From Nocardia macrotermitis (GTDB taxonomy: Bacteria; Actinomycetota; Actinomycetes; Mycobacteriales; Mycobacteriaceae): a stretch of 64,000 nt of DNA. The stretch is from NCBI RefSeq assembly GCF_009604405.1, contig NZ_WEGK01000014.1, positions 164,648 to 228,647 of the forward strand, read 5' to 3'. Under the pieces are notes generated by a model, which had not been told where the DNA came from, searched no databases, and saw nothing but the letters and a program-made list of their open reading frames with translations. Of this stretch, positions 34,336 through 41,613 are shown in pieces. The first letter of the stretch is position 1. Each line of letters starts with the position of its first letter. The position numbers were made by a program, and so were the translations under genes.

Positions 34336-35087
34336 CGCACCCCTTTCTTACTCAAAGTCGTATCCAGGTCATGGATTTCGAGATTCGACAAACGCTCCAC
34401 ACCCCGCTTGTGCGCGAGCCGTGTCCCCGTGGACTCCACCGCCCTGCGCAAGGCCTCCCCACGCACGAAATACAAGACGCCCGCCAACTCGTGCCGATCC
34501 GCCGCATCCAGCGCACGAGCCATCGCAGCCATCAACCGGCCCGCACCGAACTTGCGAGACAACTCGACCTCGATCGCCCACACCTTGTCCGGATCACCGA
34601 TGTCCTGGAACCACGCGTCATGCACATGCGCCCCCAACTGCCCGGACTCGGTCCGCAACCGGCGACGTAACAGCCGCTCGCTGGTCCAGACCTCCGGATC
34701 GGTCTCCAAACCGGTCAACGCCAACCGCAACTCGGTCAGCGCGGTCAGATGCGCCACGGTCGTGGGTTTCGGCCACCATGCGCCAGGGTCGAAATCCAAG
34801 TAACCCCAAGCACCTTCGCGCGTCATGTACACCCACAGTGGCCCCTGAGGCACCGCACCCGGCTCGTCGAAATGCTTCGAATTTCGCCACCGCCCCGGCG
34901 CACCGTAATCGACTCGCTCCACCAGCACGCGGCCCACTGATTTCCAACGCTTGACCATCTCGTGCAGCTGGCTCGACCCGATCTGCTCGACCTGCCCAAT
35001 CAGCGACATCGGCACCCCACCTTGCTGCGCAATGAATTCCATCCACCGCGTATCACGCGGCTGCAACCGAACCTCCCGCCCGCTCAT
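34332..35087 (-). CDS. Replication-relaxation family protein (Replic_Relax)
   Basis: A 251-residue protein with an N-terminal winged-helix-like part (FIAQQGGVPMSLIGQVEQIG, then QLHEMVKRWKSVGRVLVERV) and a downstream nuclease-like alpha/beta part (DPDKVWAIEVELSRKFGAGR). It fits the replication-relaxation family common on actinobacterial plasmids and AICEs. It is the best candidate in this element for a replication or nicking function, since no RepSA, RepAM or Prim-Pol protein is seen. ATG at 35087 overlaps the preceding stop; the E-V-E-L-S-R-K core could carry a catalytic Glu-x-Lys-type site, which is inference. Confidence 0.7.
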   Translation of the reverse strand: MSGREVRLQPRDTRWMEFIAQQGGVPMSLIGQVEQIGSSQLHEMVKRWKSVGRVLVERVDYGAPGRWRNSKHFDEPGAVPQGPLWVYMTREGAWGYLDFDPGAWWPKPTTVAHLTALTELRLALTGLETDPEVWTSERLLRRRLRTESGQLGAHVHDAWFQDIGDPDKVWAIEVELSRKFGAGRLMAAMARALDAADRHELAGVLYFVRGEALRRAVESTGTRLAHKRGVERLSNLEIHDLDTTLSKKGVR

Positions 35088-35398
35088 CGCGTCACCACCT
35101 GCGGAGTCCCCGAACCGCACTCCACAGGACGTGCCGCCACCTGCACACCCGGCGCGGGACAAGTGATGACGACCGGTGCCTCCTGCGCACGAGAGCCGAA
35201 CAGCAACATCCCGCCGAACACCCCTGCTGCGAAGATGAACCCCGCCAACACCAGCACCGCGAACATCTGCGGCGGCATCGAATACGCCGCCTCCTCGCTC
35301 AAACGATTGGCGTTGAACTCCGGCCCGCCGAAGTGATCCAGCGGCGAGTAGCCCTGCACCCGAACAGTCCGACCCTGCGAACCAAAAAACGCGCTCAT
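35084..35398 (-). CDS. Single-span membrane protein of the element
   Basis: A 104-residue protein with one hydrophobic segment (MFAVLVLAGFIFAAGVFGGM) in the middle and an extracytoplasmic or cytosolic tail with two cysteines (VVITCPAPGVQVAARPVECG). It overlaps both neighbours by 4 nt. Function unknown; position suggests a part of the transfer module. Confidence 0.65.
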   Translation of the reverse strand: MSAFFGSQGRTVRVQGYSPLDHFGGPEFNANRLSEEAAYSMPPQMFAVLVLAGFIFAAGVFGGMLLFGSRAQEAPVVITCPAPGVQVAARPVECGSGTPQVVTR

Positions 35399-35556
35399 CG
35401 CCGACCACCCCGCCAACCAGTGGCTGCGCGCTTCCCGCGCCGACCGATCAGCCAGGCGACCCCCAACAAGATCGCTGCGACAAGTACCACCGATCCGAGC
35501 TGCGGATACTCCGCGCCAAGGATGACCAACCCTGCGGTCGCCAAGAGGGCAAGCAT
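35395..35556 (-). CDS. 53-residue membrane protein, second gene of element operon
   Basis: The frame from ATG at 35556 encodes 53 residues with a hydrophobic N-terminal two thirds (MLALLATAGLVILGAEYPQL, GSVVLVAAILLGVAWLIG) and a basic tail RRGKRAATGWRGGRR. The start shares a base with the xis stop (TAATG) and the stop overlaps the next start (ATGA). Both couplings and the membrane profile support a real small gene. Function unknown. Confidence 0.65.
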   Translation of the reverse strand: MLALLATAGLVILGAEYPQLGSVVLVAAILLGVAWLIGRRGKRAATGWRGGRR

Positions 35557-35804
35557 TACGCCACTCCCTTGCGATCGACGGCACCGTCCAGTGCAACCGT
35601 GGGCATGGGGCGAGCAAGGTTGAGCAGCTCTCCCTGATCGATACGGATCTGGTTCGACGCCAGCCGGTAGCCGGTCAACTTGCCTTCAGATATCCAGCGC
35701 CGCAACGTCTTTACGTGAACGTCTACCAGCGCGGCAGCTTCGGACAGGCGAATCAGTGTGGTTCCTCGACCCTCCGCGTCCTTGCGCGGTCGTGAACTTG
35801 TCAT
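35556..35804 (-). CDS. xis: Excisionase-type MerR/HTH_17 DNA-binding protein
   Basis: An 82-residue protein with a winged-helix HTH of the excisionase/MerR type (IRLSEAAALVDVHVKTLRRW followed by ISEGKLTGYRL). It is the first gene of the long minus-strand operon, divergent from the XRE regulator, and carried by an integrated element, so it is the probable Xis directing excision together with the integrase. An alternative is a transcription activator of the operon. GAGGGAG lies 10 nt before the ATG. Confidence 0.8.
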   Translation of the reverse strand: MTSSRPRKDAEGRGTTLIRLSEAAALVDVHVKTLRRWISEGKLTGYRLASNQIRIDQGELLNLARPMPTVALDGAVDRKGVA

Positions 35805-35961
35805 GATTTGATCTCCCTCGGTTGGACAACGTGTGAAAACTGCTCACAACCGAGGATGCGACCCAAAAAGGGCCGAAAAAAGGGCGGACAAGAGGACATT
35901 GATAGGCCGTTTTTGGACCCAAACGCCAGACAGGCCACCTATAGAGGACTAGACTGGGGAC
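35805..35961. promoter_or_regulatory. Divergent promoter region between xis operon and XRE regulator
   Basis: 157 bp between divergent starts. It contains short purine and A-rich tracts (AAAAAGGG and GAAAAAAGGG), a GTTGTGAGCAG/GTGTGAAAACTGCTCACAAC-like dyad near 35831-35852 (TGTGA and TCACA half-sites) and the leader GAGGACTAGACTGGGGAC before the regulator ATG. The region must hold promoters for excision and transfer genes and is the obvious target of the XRE protein. Confidence 0.55.
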
Positions 35962-37227
35962 ATGACCAACCCCGGCAACGCTGCACTTCGCGCCGCTCGA
36001 CAAGCGCTCGGATACCGTTCGCAATCCGCGCTGGCTGACGCACTGAACGAGACTGCTCGAACAATCGGACTTCGCGTCTCGATCAACGCCCGGACCGTCC
36101 GCCGCTGGGAGTCGACCGAGCCGCCCTGGCCTCATCCTGAGCACGCAACCGCGCTCGAAGCCCTGTTCAAACGTTCGGTGTCGGAGTTGGGCTTTACGCC
36201 GCCGTGGTCTGAGAACCGGGAGTCGGAACGAACGGCAGCAGGTGCCCATCACGACACCTGGGCAACCCGTCACATCGCTGCGTCGGCTGCTGCGCTACCG
36301 CCTTCGGTTGCAACAGATTTCATGACGGTGACGGTCTCCCATCGCCACTTCTATTGGTCGATCCCAGCCGCGCGACTGCATCGTTCGGTTGCCGAACATG
36401 CCGCGCTGGGTGCTGATCTGTTGCAGCAACTGTCGGGATCGGCGAAAAAGCTTCTAGCACAAGCAGTTTCGGAATCAAGCTTGCTCGCCGGTCGACTCGA
36501 ATTCTTCGATCTCCAACAACCAGATCTCGCTCAGCCGAGCTTTGTACTCGCGCTACAGGCTGCGCATGAGGCCGACGATCCTCTCCTCGGTGCCGCGGTA
36601 CTTGCTCATATGGCCTTCGCACCGGCTTTCTCCGGCGATCCCTCCCGTGCGGAAGAGGCACGAGACAAGTTGCGCGCAGCCCGCGCGTTCGCACGTCGCG
36701 GAGACGCGAACGTGGAAGTCCTTGCATGGCTCGATGCGGTTGAGGCCGAGGTCGAAACCCGATTCGGAGATACCCGACGGGCTTTGAAGCTGGTACACCA
36801 CGCCGAGGAGATCTACCAAGAACACGATGCCGACTCGAATCCATCACCAGCTTGGATGGACTGGTTCTCACCCATCCGGCTGGCGGGATTCAAAGGCAAC
36901 ACCCTGATGACCGCAGGGCGTGGTCGCGAAGCGCGAGAGACGCTGGAGCAAGTGCTCGCAGACCTGCCGGATGAGTCGATCAAGCAGCGCACTGTCTACC
37001 TGGCCGACATCGCGGCTGCCGCCGTTTTGGAACAGGATCCGGAACTGGCGTGCCGATACCTCGAAGAAGCGCTCGATCTCCTTGGTCGCAACTGGTACGC
37101 GACCGCGATGGATCGCGTCAAAGAAGTTCGTCAGTCGCTGCGAGAGTGGGATTCGCTCCCCGCGGTTCGAAGTCTCGACGATCGACTCTATGACTGGCAC
37201 ACAACAGTCAACTCGTTGATCGGCTGA
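35962..37227 (+). CDS. XRE-family regulator with TPR-like C-terminal domain
   Basis: A 421-residue regulator with an N-terminal XRE-type HTH (ALRAARQALGYRSQSALADA, then VSINARTVRRWESTEP) and about 300 residues of helical TPR-like repeats. This architecture is widespread in actinomycetes and often senses peptides or small ligands. It is divergent from xis and therefore the likely switch between quiescent integration and excision/transfer. Its stop abuts that of the convergent HAD gene with no base between. No clear Shine-Dalgarno; GGGG lies 3 nt before the ATG. Confidence 0.82.
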   Translation: MTNPGNAALRAARQALGYRSQSALADALNETARTIGLRVSINARTVRRWESTEPPWPHPEHATALEALFKRSVSELGFTPPWSENRESERTAAGAHHDTWATRHIAASAAALPPSVATDFMTVTVSHRHFYWSIPAARLHRSVAEHAALGADLLQQLSGSAKKLLAQAVSESSLLAGRLEFFDLQQPDLAQPSFVLALQAAHEADDPLLGAAVLAHMAFAPAFSGDPSRAEEARDKLRAARAFARRGDANVEVLAWLDAVEAEVETRFGDTRRALKLVHHAEEIYQEHDADSNPSPAWMDWFSPIRLAGFKGNTLMTAGRGREARETLEQVLADLPDESIKQRTVYLADIAAAAVLEQDPELACRYLEEALDLLGRNWYATAMDRVKEVRQSLREWDSLPAVRSLDDRLYDWHTTVNSLIG

Positions 37228-37902
37228 CTAATCGTTCTCTGCCACAACGATTTCCGAGAGTTCGCCAAGGTCGCGGATCTGCCAATCGGACAGATCCGCG
37301 ACTTCTTGCTTGTTACGGTGAATCCATCCCCACGGCCCCCGCTGGAGATATGCGGTTCGCATCCCTGCGCGCTTGGCTGGCGCAACATCATTGTCGAGCC
37401 GGTCGCCAACGTAAACGATCTGCCCCGGTTCGCCCGGCGCGACCTCGACCACCTTGGCAAAGAACTCCGCTGAGGGCTTCTCGACACCCCAATCATCGGA
37501 GGTAGCAATGAAGTCGGTGGGTAGGTTCAAACTCCGCAGAATCTGACCTGATCGAACGGTCTGGTTGCCGACGATCCCAACCCAGACGCCGAGGTCTTGC
37601 AGCTTCGACAGCGTTGGGCGCACGTCCGGGTACAGATCTTCCTCGCCGTATGATTCCGGGTATCCTGCCGCGGCTCGGGCTTCGCGCTCCTTCTGTAGGT
37701 CGAACCCTGGGCGGAACACCTGGAAGGTTTCGCGATAGTCCTGGCCGGTCGCAATGACTGCTCCGAAGACCGAGACGAACGTATGTCGCGGAACGCCGAG
37801 CCAATCGGCCCAAGTGCCGTACTCGCGAGTCTCGTCAACCAGCGTTTCACCCACATCGAAGACCACCGCCGAAATCATGTTCCCAACCGTACCGTTCTTC
37901 AT
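37228..37902 (-). CDS. HAD-superfamily hydrolase coupled to integrase
   Basis: A 224-residue HAD hydrolase with motif I DVGETLVD near residues 16-23, motif II-like VGIVGNQT, a Lys in GVEKPSAEFF (motif III) and motif IV YVGDRLDNDV. It is probably a phosphatase of a small molecule or a nucleotide. The ATG overlaps the integrase stop by 4 nt, so it is co-translated with int; this is unusual for an element gene and suggests a role useful to the host or to the integration decision. AICEs often carry Nudix hydrolases; a HAD enzyme may take that place. Confidence 0.82.
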   Translation of the reverse strand: MKNGTVGNMISAVVFDVGETLVDETREYGTWADWLGVPRHTFVSVFGAVIATGQDYRETFQVFRPGFDLQKEREARAAAGYPESYGEEDLYPDVRPTLSKLQDLGVWVGIVGNQTVRSGQILRSLNLPTDFIATSDDWGVEKPSAEFFAKVVEVAPGEPGQIVYVGDRLDNDVAPAKRAGMRTAYLQRGPWGWIHRNKQEVADLSDWQIRDLGELSEIVVAEND

Positions 37903-39119
37903 GTTCGAGGCTGCCGTCGAGGCAATCTGTTGACCGGGTGCCGCCTCGATGCAACTGGCTCATCGGTACCCGACTTCGGTGTGACTTTGGATATGGCGGA
38001 GAGCTTGTCCGCGAGTTCAACGTCCCGACTCTCAACAGCCCGTTGGTATCTCAGCGCGGCAGCCGCCGTAGTGTGGCCCAGACGGGCCTGTAGCTCCCTC
38101 AACGTTGCGCCAGCGTGCGCGGCCATCGTCGCACCAGTGACGCGAAGATCATGAAAACGCAGATCCGTTCGACCCGCAGATTCACGTCCTCGGTAGTAGT
38201 GCCGATAGAGCGTGCTCGGGGCCAAGTGGCCTCCATGGCCAGCGGGGAAGAGCAGAGCATCACTTTTGGGGGCGACGTGATCACGAAGGTGATCCCGAAC
38301 TGCGCTATTGAGGTGCGGCGGAACGTTGACTTTGCGCACTCCAGCACGGGATTTCGGCGTTGTCGCGGTTCGCCCCTGTTTCTTGGTTCGGACAGCGCCG
38401 CGGCGCACATGAATCACGGTGCGCCCATCGACCCGGACGATGTCAGATCGCCGTAGTTCGGTCAGTTCGCCGAAACGAAGGGCACACCATGCGGCCAGCT
38501 GGACCATGAGTCTCAACCGATCAGGCATCTCAGCGACGATCAGATCCAACTCTTGCAACGTTGCCGGAGGTGCTTCGTGTACCGGGTCAACGGACCCGGC
38601 ACCGTGGATCTTGGCCGGATTCGCGGGAATCTTCTCTTCGTCCTCAGCAGTGCCGAGGATTGTTCGCAGCAGTGAATAGGCGTGCGCCCGATAGGTTGGC
38701 CGGTCGATCAGCGTGGCGTCGTACCACTCGCGCACATCTTCTCGGCTGATCGATTTCAGCGGTAGAGTACCGAGCTCCGGGAAGATGTGATCATCAAGGA
38801 TGTCCTGATAGTGCTCTCGGGTTCGGTCTTTCAACGGCCGACCTTTGACGAGCCGATGCTTCAACCAGTCGTTCGCGTACTCCTTGAAGGTCAGCCCGCC
38901 TTTGACGGACCCCGTCACTCCGGGGGGAGTCCACAGACCATCTCGAATCTCTCGATGCACACCTCGAAGCCAGTTTTTCGCATCGTCCTCTGTTGCGAAG
39001 GTCGTAGGGGCCTTGTGGCGTCGTAGGTCTGGTCCCGTATACCGAGCCTGATGGCGTCCCGATTGCAGCTGGCGAATCGTTCCGAACGACCGTTTGACTT
39101 CGCCATCCTTCCGTGCCAT
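37899..39119 (-). CDS. int: Tyrosine site-specific integrase
   Basis: A 406-residue phage-type tyrosine recombinase. An N-terminal arm-binding domain and a SAM-like core-binding domain (TFKEYANDWLKHRLVKGRPL) precede the catalytic domain: first Arg in CALRFGEL near 211-218, HxxR in FHDLRVTG near 320, the LGHTT box near 346 and the Tyr nucleophile in LRYQRAV near 355. ATG at 39119 has an AAGGAGGT box. It lies 207 bp from attR, with candidate arm sites in between, and targets tRNA-Val(GAC). The HAD gene overlaps its stop. Confidence 0.93.
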   Translation of the reverse strand: MARKDGEVKRSFGTIRQLQSGRHQARYTGPDLRRHKAPTTFATEDDAKNWLRGVHREIRDGLWTPPGVTGSVKGGLTFKEYANDWLKHRLVKGRPLKDRTREHYQDILDDHIFPELGTLPLKSISREDVREWYDATLIDRPTYRAHAYSLLRTILGTAEDEEKIPANPAKIHGAGSVDPVHEAPPATLQELDLIVAEMPDRLRLMVQLAAWCALRFGELTELRRSDIVRVDGRTVIHVRRGAVRTKKQGRTATTPKSRAGVRKVNVPPHLNSAVRDHLRDHVAPKSDALLFPAGHGGHLAPSTLYRHYYRGRESAGRTDLRFHDLRVTGATMAAHAGATLRELQARLGHTTAAAALRYQRAVESRDVELADKLSAISKVTPKSGTDEPVASRRHPVNRLPRRQPRT

Positions 39120-39157
39120 GCAACCTCCTTGCCCGATCAACAATGAGGCCAATCGTA

Positions 39158-39206
39158 GTGCCCAATCTGTGCCCAATCAACGGATTTCTGCCCAATCCGT
39201 GCCCGT
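39158..39206. promoter_or_regulatory. Putative integrase arm-type sites, right end
   Basis: GTGCCCAA occurs at 39158 and 39169, and the variants CTGCCCAA at 39188 and GTGCCCGT at 39199, giving two pairs with 11-bp spacing inside each pair. The first pair matches the left-end pair at 23298/23309 including the preceding GTA. They lie between the integrase start and attR. Confidence 0.55.
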
Positions 39207-39325
39207 CTGATGTCCACGTATGTTCATCAATATTCATGGTTGTCCATCAGAATAACTGCTGGTAGATAGGCTAAATATGCGAATCGCTGCTGGTGTCGAA
39301 GATTTGCGACACCAGGACACAATAT

Positions 39326-39353
39326 TGGTTCAATCCCAGTATCGCGCACCGAA
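39326..39353. repeat. attR, right attachment-site repeat
   Basis: This 28-bp sequence repeats the 3' end of tRNA-Val(GAC) (23225-23252) exactly and is preceded by unrelated sequence, as expected for the chromosome junction distal to an element that restores the tRNA on the other side. Confidence 0.93.
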
Positions 39354-39356
39354 TAG

Positions 39357-39393
39357 CAAGTCAGCCCCGGTTTCACCGGGGCTGACTTGTTTC
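39357..39393 (+). terminator. Hairpin terminator beyond attR
   Basis: A 14-bp perfect stem (39357-39370 with 39376-39389) with loop TTTCA is followed by TTTCG. It probably was the original terminator of the tRNA cluster before insertion; its centre AGCCCCGG/CCGGGGCT is shared with the hairpin at 23266-23292. Confidence 0.75.
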
Positions 39394-39609
39394 GTGGGGT
39401 AAGCGTGGGGTTCGGGGCCTGAAACTATCCGCTTTCTTCTCCGAAGCCGATGGGGGCATCCCACGGCCGCAGACCTCTTGCGGGATTTCCCATACCGGCA
39501 TCATGACGTTGTCATCTTCGAGGCAATCGAGGACTCGCTGCTGAAGAGGAGCCAGGCTCGCGGTCGGTCGATTTGACGTTCCAGTGGGTGGAAGGTGGAG
39601 GTTGGGGGG

Positions 39610-40083
39610 ATGGATGACGTGGTGCGGTACACGATCGGGGAGTTGGCGGAGCGGACCGGGTTGTCGGCTCGGACTATTCGGTTCTGGTCGGATGCGGGGG
39701 TGATACCTCCGGTGGGGCGGTCGGCGGGTGGGTATCGGTTGTATGGGGTCGAGGCGGTGGGGCGGTTGGAGTTGGTGCGGACCCTGCGGGAGTTGGGGGT
39801 TGGGCTGGCGCGGGTGCGGGAGGTGCTCGAGCACGCCGGGCGGGCCGTCGAACAGGGGACCGCGCCCGAATCCGATTCCGGCCGTGCGGTTCTCGATCGC
39901 ATCGTGCCCACGGACCTCGGGCCGACCGAGACCGCGGCACTGCTCGAATGGCTGGACCTGGTCGCCGAACCGCGCGTCGAACGGTACTGGGAGTTGTTGA
40001 GCCTCATCGACGATCGCCCGCTCGGACAGCGGGCCGTACCGGCGTTCGCGTGGCTGGCGGAGGCTGTGCGCGCGCACCGCTGA
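39610..40083 (+). CDS. MerR-family transcription regulator
   Basis: A 157-residue MerR regulator. The winged HTH is at the N-terminus (YTIGELAERTGLSARTIRFW, then GYRLYGVEAVGRLELVRTLR), followed by the dimerisation helix and a short helical C-terminal part without the cysteines of metal sensors. Its target is unknown; the monooxygenase gene is convergent 60 bp away. ATG at 39610 lies after GGAGG; the upstream GTG at 39595 has weaker support. Confidence 0.85.
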   Translation: MDDVVRYTIGELAERTGLSARTIRFWSDAGVIPPVGRSAGGYRLYGVEAVGRLELVRTLRELGVGLARVREVLEHAGRAVEQGTAPESDSGRAVLDRIVPTDLGPTETAALLEWLDLVAEPRVERYWELLSLIDDRPLGQRAVPAFAWLAEAVRAHR

Positions 40084-40143
40084 TCTAGACCGGTCACCCC
40101 GTCCGAATCGGCTGCGGTGCACCATGATCAGCGCCGCACCGCC

Positions 40144-41613
40144 TCACACCGCCGACGCGCGGTAGGCGGTGATGTCGAACGTCGCGTTCTGCTGCCGGAA
40201 CGAGGTCGCCGAGTCCGGCCACAGCAGGGTCAGGCGGCCGGTGCGTTCGTCGCGGTACCAGTTCGTGCAGCCGCCCCGGGTCCAGACGGTGTCGCGGGCC
40301 AGCTCATCGATGCGGCGGGTGGAGGTCCGCACGGCCTCGGGGGTGACCTCGAGGACCGTGTCCGCGGTGGAGGCCAGGTGGTCCAGCGCGCCCAGCACGT
40401 AATCGATCTGCGTCTCGATGACGTAGATCGCCGAATTGTGGCCCAGCGCGGCGTTCGGGCCGTCCAGGACGTACATGTTCGGGAAACCGTCGACCGTGGT
40501 GGAGGCGTGCGCGACCATGCCCTCGCTCCAGCGTTCGGCCAGCGGCAGGGCGCCCCGGCCCAGGATCTGCCGGGCGATGGGCAGTTGGGTGGTGTCGAAA
40601 CCCGTTGCGAACACGAGTATTTCGGGGTCGTAGACGTTTCCGCTCGCCGCCTGCACGCCCGCGTCGGTCACCCTGGTCACCTCGGTCGGCTCGAGCCGGA
40701 CGTGGTCGAGTTGCAGGGACGAGTAGTAGTCGTCGGAGAACAGGATCCGCTTGCAACCGATCTCGTAATCGGGTGTCAGCTGCCGGCGCAGTTCCGGGTC
40801 GGGGACCTGGCTCGACAGGTGGTCCAGGGCTCGCTGCTGGAGCAGATCGATTTCGGGATGCCGCCGTTTGCGGGCGGGGATGCTGCGTTCGGCCTCGGCG
40901 AACAGTTCGTCGCGCAGGGTGGAGATGGCGGCGGGGTCGGCCGCGAACTGCGACATCTCCTCGTGGCTGTAGAGGCGGTCGCCACGCGGCAGCACGTACG
41001 GCGCGGACCGTTGGAAGACGACGACCTCGCTGGCCTCACCGGCGAGCCGCGGCAGGATCTGGATCGCGGACGCGCCGGTCCCGACCAGCCCGACACGCTT
41101 GCCGACCAGCGATACCCGAGGGTTCCAGCGCGCGGAATGCCAATGCCTGCCACGGAATTCGCGCAGATTCCGCACCCGCGGGATCTTCGGTTCGGTGAGA
41201 CGTCCGGTGGCCGCGACCAGCGTGACCGCCGCGAAGCTGCCGCGACTGGTGTGCACGATCCAGCGGCCGTCGGCTTCGTTCCATTGTGCTTGGCGCAGTG
41301 TGCAATTCAGCAGCAGATGCGGTTCCAGGCCCTCCTGCCGCACACAGGTGCGCAGATATTCGTGAATCTCCGCGCCCTCGGCGAAGATTCGCTTCCACCG
41401 CGGATTCGGCAGGAAGGAGAAGGAGTACAGGTGCGCCGGAATGTCGCATGCCACACCGGGATAGCGGTTGTCGCGCCAGGTGCCGCCGACGTCGTCGGCC
41501 TGTTCGATGATCACGAACGATTCGCGTCCGCGCCGGGCCAGTTGCGCGCCCATGCCGATGCCTGCGAAACCGGCGCCGACGATCAGCACGTCGACATGGG
41601 TGAGTTCAGACAT
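40144..41613 (-). CDS. Flavin-containing (Baeyer-Villiger-type) monooxygenase
   Basis: A 489-residue two-dinucleotide-binding flavoprotein. FAD-binding GAGFAGIGMG is near residues 13-22, the VGGTWRDNRYPGVACD segment near 42-57, the Baeyer-Villiger-like fingerprint FRGRHWHSARW near 153-163 and the NADPH site GLVGTGASAIQ near 175-185. Such enzymes insert oxygen next to ketones or oxidise heteroatoms; the substrate here is unknown. The ATG lies 8 nt inside the 3' end of the CofH-like gene, so the two are co-translated. The fingerprint has N where a Pro is common, which may affect specificity. Confidence 0.87.
   Translation of the reverse strand: MSELTHVDVLIVGAGFAGIGMGAQLARRGRESFVIIEQADDVGGTWRDNRYPGVACDIPAHLYSFSFLPNPRWKRIFAEGAEIHEYLRTCVRQEGLEPHLLLNCTLRQAQWNEADGRWIVHTSRGSFAAVTLVAATGRLTEPKIPRVRNLREFRGRHWHSARWNPRVSLVGKRVGLVGTGASAIQILPRLAGEASEVVVFQRSAPYVLPRGDRLYSHEEMSQFAADPAAISTLRDELFAEAERSIPARKRRHPEIDLLQQRALDHLSSQVPDPELRRQLTPDYEIGCKRILFSDDYYSSLQLDHVRLEPTEVTRVTDAGVQAASGNVYDPEILVFATGFDTTQLPIARQILGRGALPLAERWSEGMVAHASTTVDGFPNMYVLDGPNAALGHNSAIYVIETQIDYVLGALDHLASTADTVLEVTPEAVRTSTRRIDELARDTVWTRGGCTNWYRDERTGRLTLLWPDSATSFRQQNATFDITAYRASAV

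Larger units (their letters stand above)
23225..39353. mobile_element. 16.1-kb AICE-like integrative and conjugative element in tRNA-Val(GAC)
   Basis: The element is bounded by 28-bp direct repeats (attL 23225-23252, attR 39326-39353), the left copy being the 3' end of tRNA-Val(GAC). It carries a tyrosine integrase next to attR, an excisionase, an FtsK/TraB-type DNA translocase, two DUF2637 membrane proteins with HTH tails resembling Spd spread proteins, a Replic_Relax protein, an SSB and many small genes. This matches actinomycete integrative and conjugative elements (AICEs), which move double-stranded DNA with TraB rather than a relaxase and type IV secretion. No relaxase or VirB-like gene is present. 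A typical AICE Rep protein (RepSA, RepAM or Prim-Pol) was not found. Confidence 0.9.

Noticed and set aside
34332..35408. Upstream extension of the Replic_Relax protein
   Set aside because: The extra N-terminal sequence is a shadow of two small coupled membrane-protein genes; ATG at 35087 overlaps the preceding stop in the ATGA style seen through the whole operon.
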